Shown here in pieces: positions 1 through 8,138 of a stretch of 64,000 bases of DNA. This stretch comes from Arthrobacter stackebrandtii. Its GTDB lineage: Bacteria > Actinomycetota > Actinomycetes > Actinomycetales > Micrococcaceae. The translations under genes and the position numbers were made by a program. The stretch spans positions 1,984,001-2,048,000 of the forward strand of contig NZ_JAGIOI010000001.1 of the NCBI RefSeq assembly GCF_017876675.1, read 5' to 3'. The notes beneath the pieces were generated by a model. It worked only from the letters and a program-made list of their open reading frames with translations. It made no database searches and was not told where the DNA came from. How positions within the stretch are numbered: position 1 is the stretch's first letter; each line of letters opens with the position of its first letter.

Positions 1-67
1 GTTTGGCGACGTCGCCATCACCGTGTTCCGCAGCCGCAGCGCCGCCGGGGAAGCAGTGCCGGCATGA
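1..67 (+). CDS. folB: Dihydroneopterin aldolase, C-terminal end (partial)
   Basis: Only the last 21 codons are present, read from base 2 to a TGA at 65-67. The tail FGDVAITVFRS matches the PF.DVAVTV C-terminal strand of FolB, the enzyme that splits 7,8-dihydroneopterin into 6-hydroxymethyl-dihydropterin and glycolaldehyde in folate synthesis. Its stop overlaps the folK start as ATGA, the tight folB-folK coupling seen in actinobacterial folate operons. The call rests on a short tail plus context. Confidence 0.8.
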   Translation, partial: FGDVAITVFRSRSAAGEAVPA

Positions 68-588
68 CTGCCCCGCAGCCACACGTCCGGGCCGTCCTGG
101 CGCTGGGCAGCAACCTGGGCGAGCGCGAGGGCACGCTGCAAGGTGCCGTCGCAGACCTGGTGGACCGGCCCGAGGTGCGCCTGCTCAACGTCTCTCCCGT
201 GGTGACCACCAAGCCCGTTGGCGGGCCACCCGGGCAGCCGGACTTCCTGAACATGGTCATCGCGGTCGAGACCACTCTGGAGCCCCTGGACCTGCTGGCC
301 CACTGCCAGGCCGTGGAACTGGCGCACCACCGCACCCGGGAGGTGCGCTGGGGTGCCCGCACCCTGGACGTGGACATCATCAGCTACGGCTCCGTGACAA
401 GCGCGGACCCCGTGCTGACGCTGCCGCACCCGCGGGCGGCCGGGCGGGCCTTTGTGCTTTACCCGTGGTCGCTCATGGACCCGCAGGCAACCCTGGCCGG
501 GGAGTCGGTTGCCGCCCTTGCGGCGGCGGCACCGGACATGGCAGGCATTGCCCACGTGCAGGATGTGCCGCAGGGCCAGGAGCCCTAG
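64..588 (+). CDS. folK: 2-amino-4-hydroxy-6-hydroxymethyldihydropteridine pyrophosphokinase (HPPK)
   Basis: This cytosolic enzyme transfers pyrophosphate from ATP to 6-hydroxymethyl-7,8-dihydropterin, giving the substrate of dihydropteroate synthase. The 174-residue protein is a normal HPPK length. The LGSNLG segment lies at residues 14-19, and the HPPK signature RWGARTLDVDI at about 95-105 supplies the two magnesium-binding aspartates, D102 and D104. The ATG overlaps the folB stop by four bases, so translation is probably coupled. A 118-bp gap separates it from the next gene, which most likely belongs to the same transcript. Confidence 0.95.
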   Translation: MTAPQPHVRAVLALGSNLGEREGTLQGAVADLVDRPEVRLLNVSPVVTTKPVGGPPGQPDFLNMVIAVETTLEPLDLLAHCQAVELAHHRTREVRWGARTLDVDIISYGSVTSADPVLTLPHPRAAGRAFVLYPWSLMDPQATLAGESVAALAAAAPDMAGIAHVQDVPQGQEP

Positions 589-706
589 CGCCCCGAATTC
601 CGGCCGCGGACCGCGCACAGCAACTTTGGCGCGCCGGGGCCAGTGCATTCCTGCAAAAACCCAGTACGGTTAAATATGTAGTTCCCGGCAAAGCGATGAG
701 GCAGCA

Positions 707-1222
707 ATGAGTAACACGATGCGGACCATCAGGCCTGCATGGCTGGTGGCCGTGGCCGTGGTCACGGCGGCGGTCGGATGGCTGGTCACCGAACTGACCT
801 CCAGGGCCAGCATGGCCCTGCCCGTCCTGCCCCTGAGTTCGCTGATCACCATGGGCTTGATCGTTGTTGTGTGCCTGATCCTCGGGTTGAAGGTCCGCCG
901 CTGGCGCGACGGCAACCGGAACAAACACCTCGACCCGCTGCTGGCCGCCCGCACCGTGGTGCTTGCCCAGGCGTGCGCCTATGCAGGGGCAGTGCTGTTT
1001 GGCTGGCATGCCGGCATTATGCTGGACCAGCTCCCCACCGTCGCCATGCGCGCAGACCTTGCCGTCATTTGGCAGATCGTGGCACTTCTGGCCGGCGGGC
1101 TGGTCATGGTGGCAGTAGGCGTCATGGTTGAACGGTTCTGCAAGCTGCCGCCGGAGGACAATGATCCGGCAGCGAAAACCCGGCCCAAGCACGAGGGCCG
1201 CGGGGAGGAAGAATTTGCCTAA
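707..1222 (+). CDS. DUF3180 family membrane protein
   Basis: A 171-residue integral membrane protein of unknown function. Four hydrophobic segments are visible at about residues 10-30, 43-62, 85-105 and 122-143, with a charged C-terminal tail rich in K, R and E. The size, topology and place directly after folK match DUF3180, a family I know mainly from actinobacterial folate clusters. The ATG follows a purine-rich site (GATGAGG) at 696-702. The stop overlaps the start of the next PH-domain gene, pointing to one operon. Confidence 0.8.
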   Translation: MSNTMRTIRPAWLVAVAVVTAAVGWLVTELTSRASMALPVLPLSSLITMGLIVVVCLILGLKVRRWRDGNRNKHLDPLLAARTVVLAQACAYAGAVLFGWHAGIMLDQLPTVAMRADLAVIWQIVALLAGGLVMVAVGVMVERFCKLPPEDNDPAAKTRPKHEGRGEEEFA

Positions 1223-1736
1223 GGCACACCGCAGTCCCATCGACCCCGCCGGCGTGGATTTCCTGCCGGTTTCAGAAAACCTCATCACCGCCCGGTTGAT
1301 CGAGCGCGGCCTGACAGGCCTGGTGATTGCCGCACTCACGGCCATCCCGCTCGTCCTGATGCTGGTGGGCGTGTGGGAAGGCTACCCCGCATGGCTCGCC
1401 TGGCTGCTGCCGGCCGCCGTCGTGGTGGTCACGGTTTGGGAGATGGCCATCGTCCCGCGCCAGGTGCGCGCCATGGGGTACGCCGAACGCGACGAGGACC
1501 TCCTCCTGCGCAGCGGCATCATGTTCCACAAGGTCATGGTGGTCCCCTACGGGCGCATGCAATATGTTGACGTTTCCATGGGCCCGCTGGAGCGCATGCT
1601 GGGGCTGAGCACCATTCACCTGCACACCGCCTCGCCGGGCACCAACGCACTGCTCCGGGGGCTGCCGGCGTCGGAGGCATCACGACTGCGCGAGCAGCTG
1701 TCCTCCCGCGGTGAGGCAAAATTGGCCGGGCTGTGA
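1215..1736 (+). CDS. PH domain-containing membrane protein (YdbS-like)
   Basis: A 173-residue protein with two N-terminal membrane segments (about residues 25-65) followed by a bacterial PH domain (bPH_2): RQVRAMGYAERDEDLLLRSG, then the MQYVDVSMGPLERMLGL strand-turn typical of YdbS. I chose the TTG at 1215 because GGGGAGG at 1202-1208 lies at good spacing and the gene then overlaps the DUF3180 stop by eight bases. An upstream ATG at 1128 would place the gene deep inside its neighbour. The stop overlaps the next start as GTGA. YdbS/YdbT pairs are membrane proteins whose exact role is unclear. Confidence 0.82.
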   Translation: MPKAHRSPIDPAGVDFLPVSENLITARLIERGLTGLVIAALTAIPLVLMLVGVWEGYPAWLAWLLPAAVVVVTVWEMAIVPRQVRAMGYAERDEDLLLRSGIMFHKVMVVPYGRMQYVDVSMGPLERMLGLSTIHLHTASPGTNALLRGLPASEASRLREQLSSRGEAKLAGL

Positions 1737-3280
1737 GCGGGAACCTGGTGGGTGAAGAGCCCGCCCTGACCACCGACCCCGTGGACATCTGGCACCGGGT
1801 CCATCCCATTTCCCCGCTGGTCCGAGGCTGGGTTGCCGTTGCCGCGATCGTGTTTGTCCTTGGCCGAAACTCCCTCGAGGAGCTGTTCTACGCCACTGAC
1901 AACGGCATCGGCGTGAAGGGCCCGGACCTGGCCGAATTGCGGGTCCTGTTCGCGGTGACGGGTGTCGCCGTCCTGGTATTCAGCATCGCCTTCTTCCTGC
2001 AATGGCGCTTCACCCGCTACCAGGTCACAGACGAGCACGTGCACATCAACTCCGGGGTGATTTTCCGCCAGCAGAGGCGGGCCCGGATCGACAGGGTGCA
2101 GGCCATTGACGTGGTGCAGCCGCTGCTGGCGCGCGCGTTTGGCCTGGCTGAGCTGAAGTTTGAGGTGGCCGACGGCGGCAAGTCGGCCCTGAAATTGTCC
2201 TTCCTGAAGCTTCGGGAGGCCAAGCGCCTGCGGGCCGCCATCCTGGCCCGGGCCGCCGGCGTCCACGTTGATCCGGACGCGCCGACGGAAGTGCAGGAAG
2301 CTCCGGAGGTGCACGCCCTGGCGCTGCCGCCCGCGCGAATCTTTGCGGCCGCAATTTTCAGCGGCACCTCCGTGTTTGCGCTGCTGGTCATTGCGGGCGC
2401 GGCAGTGGCATGGATCTGGACGGGGGAATGGGCAGTGATGGTGGCCGCCGTACCCTTCTTCATCGGCATCTTTGCCAGTTACTGGCAGTCCGTCACCACC
2501 GACTTCAACTTCCGGATCGCGGTGTCCCCGGACGGTGTGCGGCTGCACTACGGCATGCTGGAAACCCGCTCCCAGACCATTCCACCCGGCCGCGTGCAGG
2601 CCGTGGACATCAGCCAGGGGCCCATGTGGCGGCCGCTGGGTTGGTACAAGGTGCGGGTCAATGTGGCCGGCTACGGTTCAGACAGTTCGGACAACGGAAC
2701 CCGCACCGTGCTGCTGCCGGTCGGCACCCTCGACGAGGTCATGACCGTTCTGGGCCTGGTCTTCCCCAACCCCGGCGTGGAGAACCCGTTTGAGGTGTTC
2801 ACGGCAGGGCTCAAGGGGCCTGCGGACGCCCACGGCTTTGTGCACTCGCCGCGGCAGGCGCGGTGGATCGACCCGCTGACCTGGCGCCGCAGTGCCTACC
2901 GGGCCACGGACACAGCCCTGCTGTGCCGCCATGGCCTGGTCTTCCGAAGGCTCCAGGTTGTCCCGCACGAGCGGACCCAGTCGCTTGCCCTGCGGCAGGG
3001 CCCCATCATGAAGGCACTGGGCCTGGCCAACTTTGAACTGCACTCCACCGTGGGCCCCATCCACCCCCTGGTGCGGCACATGTCCACGGCCAATGCGCTG
3101 GCCCTGTTTGACCAACAGGCCTTCCGCGCAGCAACGGCCCGGCGCCTCCACCGCAAGGAAAAATGGCTCTCGCAGGACGAGCCCCCGGCGCCCCCTGCAC
3201 CGGACGCCCCGGCGACGCCCAGCCCGGAACCCGCAGCTGCGGCGCACCAACCACTGAAGGAGAACCACCATGGCGATTAA
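1733..3280 (+). CDS. PH domain-containing membrane protein (YdbT-like, repeated PH domains)
   Basis: A 515-residue membrane protein with three bPH_2 repeats, at about residues 80-155, 255-340 and 385-460. Each carries the R.Q.(I/L).(L/V)..G...(R/A).G(L/W) core, for example DRVQAIDVVQPLLARAFGL, QAVDISQGPMWRPLGW and QSLALRQGPIMKALGL. Hydrophobic pairs occur at about 25-85 and 200-245, and an Ala/Pro-rich tail follows residue 480. The GTG overlaps the previous stop by four bases. It is presumably the partner of the smaller PH protein; in Bacillus such pairs have been linked to stress or bacteriocin resistance, which is only a hint here. Confidence 0.82.
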   Translation: MSGNLVGEEPALTTDPVDIWHRVHPISPLVRGWVAVAAIVFVLGRNSLEELFYATDNGIGVKGPDLAELRVLFAVTGVAVLVFSIAFFLQWRFTRYQVTDEHVHINSGVIFRQQRRARIDRVQAIDVVQPLLARAFGLAELKFEVADGGKSALKLSFLKLREAKRLRAAILARAAGVHVDPDAPTEVQEAPEVHALALPPARIFAAAIFSGTSVFALLVIAGAAVAWIWTGEWAVMVAAVPFFIGIFASYWQSVTTDFNFRIAVSPDGVRLHYGMLETRSQTIPPGRVQAVDISQGPMWRPLGWYKVRVNVAGYGSDSSDNGTRTVLLPVGTLDEVMTVLGLVFPNPGVENPFEVFTAGLKGPADAHGFVHSPRQARWIDPLTWRRSAYRATDTALLCRHGLVFRRLQVVPHERTQSLALRQGPIMKALGLANFELHSTVGPIHPLVRHMSTANALALFDQQAFRAATARRLHRKEKWLSQDEPPAPPAPDAPATPSPEPAAAAHQPLKENHHGD

Positions 3281-4193
3281 GCCGGGCCGCCTCGGCATTG
3301 GCATCATTGGCGCCGGGAAGGTGGGCGCCGTCCTGGGCGCGGCTCTGCGCGGTGCCGGGCACGCCGTCGTCGGGGTTTCCGCCGTCTCCGACGCCTCGAA
3401 AGACCGTGCCGAACTCCTGCTTCCCGGCGTCCCCGTCCTTGAGGTGGCCGACATTGTGGAGCGCTCCGAACTGGTGCTTCTCGCCGTCCCTGACGACGCC
3501 CTTCCCGGCCTTGTCACGGGCCTGGCCGCCATGAACGCCTGGCAGGTGGGCCAGTTGGTGGCGCACACCTCCGGGCGCTTCGGCATAGGCGTGCTGGCCC
3601 CGGTCAAGGCCGCCGGCGGCATCCCGCTCGCCCTGCACCCGGCCATGACGTTCACCGGCATGAGCCTGGACCTGTCCCGGCTCACGGACGCCAGCTTCGG
3701 TGTCACTGCCGAGCCCGCCATGCTGCCCATCGCCCAGGCCCTCGTCGTGGAGATGGGCGCCGAGCCCGTGGTCATCGCCGAGGCCGACCGCGTCCTCTAC
3801 CATGCAGCCCTGGCACATTCTGCGAACCACATGGTCACGCTTGTGGCGCAGGCGGCGCAGATCCTGGGCGACATCGGCGTCGAGGCCCCCAACCAGCTGC
3901 TGGGACCGCTGCTGCGCGCATCGCTGGAGAACGCGCTCACCGCGGGCGAGTCCGCGCTCACCGGCCCGGTCGCCCGGGGCGATGCCGGCACCGTCGCGGC
4001 GCATGCGGAAGCCCTGCGCGAGCACGCCCTGGACACCGGAGCCGGCGACATCATCGACGCCTACCTGGCCATGTCCGGGGCCACCGCCACGCGCGCGGCC
4101 CGCCGCCGGCTGCTGTCCGCGGAGGCGTACCTGGCCGTCCAGGCGGCCCTGATGCCCGACGGCGAACCCGGCACCGGGGCTGGCGGCAGCTAG
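3270..4193 (+). CDS. Rossmann-fold oxidoreductase-like protein with DUF2520 domain
   Basis: A 307-residue protein with an N-terminal NAD(P)-binding motif GIIGAGKVGAVLG (about residues 12-24). A middle region contains HPAMTF, and the all-helical DUF2520 domain fills the second half (about 160-285). This Rossmann-like/DUF2520 family commonly lies just before panC in Actinobacteria and resembles ketopantoate- or pyrroline-type reductases. The exact substrate is not established; a pantothenate role is only suggested by position. The ATG overlaps the PH gene by 11 bases and follows AAGGAG at 3257-3262. Confidence 0.83.
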   Translation: MAIKPGRLGIGIIGAGKVGAVLGAALRGAGHAVVGVSAVSDASKDRAELLLPGVPVLEVADIVERSELVLLAVPDDALPGLVTGLAAMNAWQVGQLVAHTSGRFGIGVLAPVKAAGGIPLALHPAMTFTGMSLDLSRLTDASFGVTAEPAMLPIAQALVVEMGAEPVVIAEADRVLYHAALAHSANHMVTLVAQAAQILGDIGVEAPNQLLGPLLRASLENALTAGESALTGPVARGDAGTVAAHAEALREHALDTGAGDIIDAYLAMSGATATRAARRRLLSAEAYLAVQAALMPDGEPGTGAGGS

Positions 4194-4200
4194 GATGGTG

Positions 4201-4221
4201 GCCCGCCGGGAGACGGCGGGC
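4201..4221 (+). terminator. Short GC hairpin after the DUF2520 gene
   Basis: GCCCGCC at 4201-4207 pairs with GGCGGGC at 4215-4221. There is no T-run, so termination is uncertain; it may only mark the end of the folate-side operon before panC. Confidence 0.35.
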
Positions 4222-4272
4222 GGCGTGCGGGCGGGCACTTGCCGGGCGCAGGCGTCGTGACGTATTAAAGAT

Positions 4273-4372
4273 GTGCAGGAGTGGAATGCACGGCATTGGG
4301 CCAAGGTTCGATGCGTGCAGATGTGGACGCGCACAGCATTGGGCCAAGGCCCGGTGCGTGCAGGAGTGAAAG
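4273..4372 (+). repeat. Imperfect 42-43 bp tandem repeat upstream of panC
   Basis: Unit 1 (4273-4314) and unit 2 (4315-4357) both begin GTGCAG and share the exact core GCATTGGGCCAAGG (starting at 4293 and 4336). A third unit begins GTGCAGGAGTGAAAG at 4358. The core contains the near-palindrome TTGGGCCAA. The repeats fill the space just before panC, where a promoter or operator would sit. Confidence 0.85.
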
Positions 4373-4384
4373 TGGGTAGAGACC

Positions 4385-5338
4385 ATGGGCATTGAACTTG
4401 TCGGCACCATTGCGGAATTGCAGGCGAAGGCGTCTATGCTGCTGCAGGCGCGGGCGGGGCAGGCGCACCTGGTGGGCCGCGCGGGCACGGACGTGCTGCC
4501 CGGAACCCTCGGCCTGGTCCCCACCATGGGCGCCCTGCACCACGGGCATGCCACTCTGGCGCGGGCCGCCGTGGCCGAGAACTCCGTGGTGGTGGCCACC
4601 GTGTTCGTCAACCCGCTGCAGTTTGGCGACCCTGCCGACCTCGACCGGTACCCGCGCACCACGGAAGCGGACCTGGCACTCCTGGAGGAGGCCGGCGTCG
4701 ACTTCATGTTTGCGCCCTCGGTGGCGGAGATGTATCCGAACGGCGAGCCCGCCGTGCGCATCACGGCAGGAAAACTGGGGGAGCTGTACGAGGGCGCCTC
4801 GCGGCCCGGCCACTTTGACGGCGCCCTGACCGTGGTGTCCAAGCTGCTGCACGTGGGGTTGCCGAGTGTTGGCCTGGCCGCCCCGGATGCCGCCGGACGC
4901 CCGGCCTACCGCGCCTATTTCGGGCAGAAGGACGCCCAGCAGCTGGCCCTGGTGCGCACCATGGCCGCGGACCTGAACTTCCCCGTGGACATCGTGGCCG
5001 TTCCCACCGTGCGGGACGAGGACGGCCTGGCCTCGTCGAGCCGCAACCGCTTCCTCTCGGAGGAGGAACGCGACTCGGCGCTGGTCCTCTCGCGGGCGCT
5101 GCGCCTGCTCAAGCGCCGGGCCGACGCCCACGAACCCCTCGACATTGCATCCGCCGAGGAGCTTGTGCGCAGCGCCCCGGGCGTGGAGCTGGACTACCTC
5201 GAAGTGGTGGACCCGCAGACCCTCGCCGTGCGCGCCGAGAACTGCCAGGACACCCCCTTCACGGGCGAGGCGCTGGCGCTCATTGCCGCCAAAGTGGGCC
5301 CCGTCCGGCTGATCGACAACATGCCGCTGGGCTCCTGA
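4385..5338 (+). CDS. panC: Pantoate--beta-alanine ligase (pantothenate synthetase)
   Basis: PanC joins pantoate and beta-alanine using ATP via a pantoyl-adenylate, the last step of pantothenate synthesis. The 317-residue protein shows [13 protein letters not shown] (HxGH class signature, about residues 39-51), TVFVNPLQF, the [12 protein letters not shown] substrate-site segment and [12 protein letters not shown]. It is slightly longer than usual because of an insert [12 protein letters not shown] before the YFGQKD segment. The ATG matches the usual N-terminus ([10 protein letters not shown]) but has only a weak SD. No panD is seen next to it. Part of its 3' end is repeated about 290 bp downstream (see 5589-5645). 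Confidence 0.95.
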   Translation: MGIELVGTIAELQAKASMLLQARAGQAHLVGRAGTDVLPGTLGLVPTMGALHHGHATLARAAVAENSVVVATVFVNPLQFGDPADLDRYPRTTEADLALLEEAGVDFMFAPSVAEMYPNGEPAVRITAGKLGELYEGASRPGHFDGALTVVSKLLHVGLPSVGLAAPDAAGRPAYRAYFGQKDAQQLALVRTMAADLNFPVDIVAVPTVRDEDGLASSSRNRFLSEEERDSALVLSRALRLLKRRADAHEPLDIASAEELVRSAPGVELDYLEVVDPQTLAVRAENCQDTPFTGEALALIAAKVGPVRLIDNMPLGS

Positions 5339-5382
5339 GATCAGGGCGCAGTGGGTGCACAATTTTGAGCGCACCGGGAATC

Positions 5383-5527
5383 TAAGCAGCAGCACCTGCG
5401 ATTCGCCGCGTTGAAGCAGCAGATAATGCGATGGATTGACTGATTTCATCGCATGACCTGCTGCTTCGACGGGGAATTTCGCAACTTCTGCTGCTTCGAC
5501 GGGGAGTTGCGCATTATCGGCTGCTTC
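5383..5527. repeat. Symmetric array of 10-bp repeats with exact 30-bp period
   Basis: TAAGCAGCAG at 5383 and GAAGCAGCAG at 5413 are mirrored by CTGCTGCTTC at 5458 and 5488 and CGGCTGCTTC at 5518. All neighbours on the same side are spaced 30 bp, and the whole is symmetric about base 5440. The centre is a strong palindrome: ATGCGATG (5425-5432) pairs with CATCGCAT (5448-5455) inside the GAAGCAGCAG arms. It lies in a gene-free stretch between panC and rbsK. Confidence 0.9.
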
Positions 5528-5588
5528 AATGACCGAGATGGACCTACGGCTGGGCTGCCACAGCACCCGTGACGGCACCGCCTGCCGG

Positions 5589-5645
5589 GTCCGGCTGATC
5601 AACAACATACCCCTCGGATAAATCTGCAACATCGGGCTCCTGAGA
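5589..5645 (+). pseudogene. Degenerate second copy of the panC 3' end
   Basis: Bases 5589-5617 match panC 5303-5331 at 25 of 29 positions and read VRLINNIPLG-stop, against [11 protein letters not shown]-stop in panC. The 12-mer GGGCTCCTGAGA spanning the panC stop (5329-5340) recurs exactly at 5634-5645, after a 16-bp interruption. No functional gene remains here. It looks like a duplicated or displaced gene end. Confidence 0.75.
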
Positions 5646-5651
5646 GCAAAA

Positions 5652-5713
5652 ATGACGCCGATCCCGCCTTGTGCCACCGGGATTCCGGGATCAGAAAGCC
5701 GGATCGGCGTCAT
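5652..5713. terminator. Bidirectional terminator between panC side and rbsK
   Basis: ATGACGCCGATCC (5652-5664) pairs perfectly with GGATCGGCGTCAT (5701-5713) over 13 bp. An A-run (AAAAA, 5648-5652) precedes it and TTCTTT follows. It sits between convergent genes, so it can stop transcription from both sides; the loop holds a smaller GGGATTCCGGGATC element. Confidence 0.75.
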
Positions 5714-5720
5714 TCTTTGC

Positions 5721-5760
5721 CGAGTGGGTCGCGCTGGGTCGCGCTGGGTCGCGAGCGGGT
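5721..5760. repeat. 10-bp tandem repeat GCGCTGGGTC
   Basis: About four copies of GCGCTGGGTC or close variants run end to end, just after the rbsK stop in the rbsK direction. This is a simple GC-rich microsatellite with no visible coding role. Confidence 0.7.
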
Positions 5761-5793
5761 CGAGCCGGGGCCGTGTGGGACCGCGGCAGGGTG

Positions 5794-6720
5794 CTACAGG
5801 CGCGCGGCCACCTCGCCGGAGGACGGGTATGCCGCCTGGGTGCCCTTCTTCGTTGCCGCAAGTGCTGCCGCGACGGACGCGTAGCGGGCGGCGTCAACCA
5901 GGGAGTCACCGGCGGCCAGCCGGGCGGCCACCGCACCGGTGAAGGCGTCGCCGGCGCCTGTGGTGTCCACGGCCTGGACAACGGTCGGGGCAATCCGCAC
6001 CACGGGCGCGGCGGAGTTCGTGGCGTCGAGCACCACGGAGCCGTCGGCGCCCAGGGTCAGCAGCACCTTGTTCAGTCCGTGCCGCACAAACTCCTCCAGC
6101 GCCCCGTGCCAGGCGTTGGCGGGGGCGTCGGCGGCCGGCATGTCATAGCCGCCCAGGAACTGCGAACCCTCATGTGCATTGACCAGCAGGACATCTGTCA
6201 GCCGCGCCAGCTCCTGCGCAACCGGCGCAAAGGGCGAGAGGTTCAGCAGAACTGTTGCTCCGGCGTCGTGCCCGGCCTGTGCGGCGGCCTGGACCGTGTC
6301 GAGGGAGACCTCAAGGCACAGGCTGACCACGGAGGCGCCGGCAAACAGCGCCGGGTCCATGTGTTCCGGGGCGAGGGTGGCATTGGCGCCGGCGGAGATG
6401 ATGATGCTGTTTTCGCCCGCGGTGTCCACGGAAATCACGGCGACGCCGGTGGGCCGGGACACGCGCGCCACGTGGCTGACGTCCACGCCGGCACCCGCGG
6501 TTGAGGCCACGAGCATGTCGCCGTTGGGGTCCGCGCCCACGGCGCCGAGCAGGGTCACCTGGCCGCCGAGGCGGGCCGCCGCAACGGCCTGGTTGGCGCT
6601 CTTGCCGCCGGGGTTGACGGCGAAGTCGTTCCCGTGGACGGTCTCACCGGGGCTTGGCAGGCGTTCACAGTAGATGGTCAGGTCCGCGTTGAGCGAGCCG
6701 GCAACAACAATCCTGCTCAT
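5794..6720 (-). CDS. rbsK: Ribokinase (PfkB family)
   Basis: Phosphorylates D-ribose to ribose 5-phosphate. The 308-residue protein has both PfkB signatures: NPGGKSANQAVAAARLG near residue 40 and DTTGAGDAFTGAVAARLA near residue 250, with the catalytic Asp in GAGD. The ATG at 6718-6720 overlaps the MFS gene stop by four bases. It is the last gene of an operon with a nucleoside hydrolase and a transporter, so its ribose should come from nucleosides split inside the cell. Regulation by the adjacent LacI protein is very likely. Confidence 0.93.
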   Translation of the reverse strand: MSRIVVAGSLNADLTIYCERLPSPGETVHGNDFAVNPGGKSANQAVAAARLGGQVTLLGAVGADPNGDMLVASTAGAGVDVSHVARVSRPTGVAVISVDTAGENSIIISAGANATLAPEHMDPALFAGASVVSLCLEVSLDTVQAAAQAGHDAGATVLLNLSPFAPVAQELARLTDVLLVNAHEGSQFLGGYDMPAADAPANAWHGALEEFVRHGLNKVLLTLGADGSVVLDATNSAAPVVRIAPTVVQAVDTTGAGDAFTGAVAARLAAGDSLVDAARYASVAAALAATKKGTQAAYPSSGEVAARL

Positions 6721-8138
6721 GGGGCAACCTCCGCGTTGACGGGTTTGGGGACAAGCAGGGACGCGGCGAATGCGGCGCCCGTGACGGCCAGGGCCACGAT
6801 GACAACGGTCAGGTAGGAGGCGTGCGCCCCGAGCGGAGCGGTCGCAACCAGGATGGCCGGAAGCACCAGGAAGCTCAGCCCGGCGCCCAGGTTGAAGGCG
6901 CCCGCGTTCATGCCGGGCAGGAAACCGGGGTTGCCCTCGGGGGAGAGGACCACGCCAAGGCCGTTGAGCATGATGTTCACTGTACCTGCGTACATGATGC
7001 CCAGCAGCACCGTGCCCGTGATCATCCAGCCCAGGCTGTTCAGGCCCAGGAAGCCGATGATGGCCAGTGCCGCAATGCTCCCGAGGAGGCCGATCCGCAG
7101 CATCTTCGTGTAGCCGAAGACCGGGGCCAGGCGCCCCGTGATGGGGCCGAACAGCCAGCCGAGCAGTGCGTACGGGGTCAGGATGAGCAGGCTCATCTGG
7201 GTGGCGCCGATGCCGAAGCCGGGGTCGGCCGCCTGCACAAACGCCGGGACGATGCCGTTGATGACGGCGAAGATGCCCGTCATGGTCAGCGTGGTGGTCA
7301 GCAGCGGGGCCCATGTGGAGCGGTTGCGCAGGTGCACAATTTCCACCATGGGTTGTGCGGAGCGCTTCTCCACGGCCCAGAATGCCATGAAGGCGACGAC
7401 GGCGAGCACCGCCAGTCCCAGCGAGGTCACCAGCGGGGCGGTCGTGATGCCGCCCACCAGCTTGGTTGCCTCGTTCAGGGCGGTCAGCAGGGCGCCGACC
7501 GCGATGACGATGAAGAATACGCCCAGCCAGTCCATCCGGGTGCCTTCGCCGGGCTTGCTTTCCCCGGCGAGCAGCACGATCAGCAGCACTGCAATGGCGG
7601 CGATGACAACCATGAGCCAGAAGATGCTGCGGAAGCCGAAGTGCTCGGCGAAGTAGCCGCCCACGAAGGAGTCAATGCCGGCGATGCCGCCGTTGACGGC
7701 GGTGATCAGGCCCATGAGGGCGCCGTAGCGCTTGGGGTCCTTCACGGCCGAGCGGAGCATGATCAGGGCCAGCGGCACGGTGGGCCCGCTGACGCCCTGG
7801 ATGATGCGGCCGATGAAGAGCCAGGTGATGTCCGGAGCCATGGCGGAGATGACCGAGCCGACGCCCATCAGGATCATCATGCCCAGCAGCACCTTCTTGC
7901 GCCCGATGATGTCGCTCAGGCGCGGCAGGAACAGGGAGAAGACTGCTGCAGCGGTGAAGAACCAGGTCTGCGAGAGGCCGATTGCGGCCTGGCTGGCGTT
8001 GAGTTCCTCGCCCATCGTGACCAGGGCGGGGCTGAGCATTGAGGCGTTGAGCTGGAAGGCGACACAGGCGGCCAGCAGGGCCACCATGAGGGCGGTGATG
8101 TTGCCGCCCCTGACGGTTTTTACTGCGGAAAAGCTCAC
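6717..8138 (-). CDS. MFS transporter (14-TM DHA2-like), probable nucleoside importer
   Basis: A 473-residue major facilitator protein. Its first half shows QLNASMLSPAL in helix 1, the cytoplasmic loop DIIGRKKVLLG (motif A) and the antiporter-like GRIIQGVSGPTVPLALI. The length and extra central helices fit the 14-helix DHA2 subgroup, usually drug/proton antiporters. Its place between nucleoside hydrolase and ribokinase, overlapping both neighbours by four bases, suggests that it moves nucleosides or ribose instead. That substrate is inferred from context only. Confidence 0.82.
   Translation of the reverse strand: MSFSAVKTVRGGNITALMVALLAACVAFQLNASMLSPALVTMGEELNASQAAIGLSQTWFFTAAAVFSLFLPRLSDIIGRKKVLLGMMILMGVGSVISAMAPDITWLFIGRIIQGVSGPTVPLALIMLRSAVKDPKRYGALMGLITAVNGGIAGIDSFVGGYFAEHFGFRSIFWLMVVIAAIAVLLIVLLAGESKPGEGTRMDWLGVFFIVIAVGALLTALNEATKLVGGITTAPLVTSLGLAVLAVVAFMAFWAVEKRSAQPMVEIVHLRNRSTWAPLLTTTLTMTGIFAVINGIVPAFVQAADPGFGIGATQMSLLILTPYALLGWLFGPITGRLAPVFGYTKMLRIGLLGSIAALAIIGFLGLNSLGWMITGTVLLGIMYAGTVNIMLNGLGVVLSPEGNPGFLPGMNAGAFNLGAGLSFLVLPAILVATAPLGAHASYLTVVIVALAVTGAAFAASLLVPKPVNAEVAP

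Noticed and set aside
5383-5527. 30-bp periodic repeats as a CRISPR array
   Set aside because: Only about 10 bp are conserved per unit, the two halves are inverted, and no cas genes are present.
5721-5760. 10-bp tandem repeat as a regulatory array
   Set aside because: It is a simple GC-rich microsatellite after a terminator; nothing links it to a regulator.
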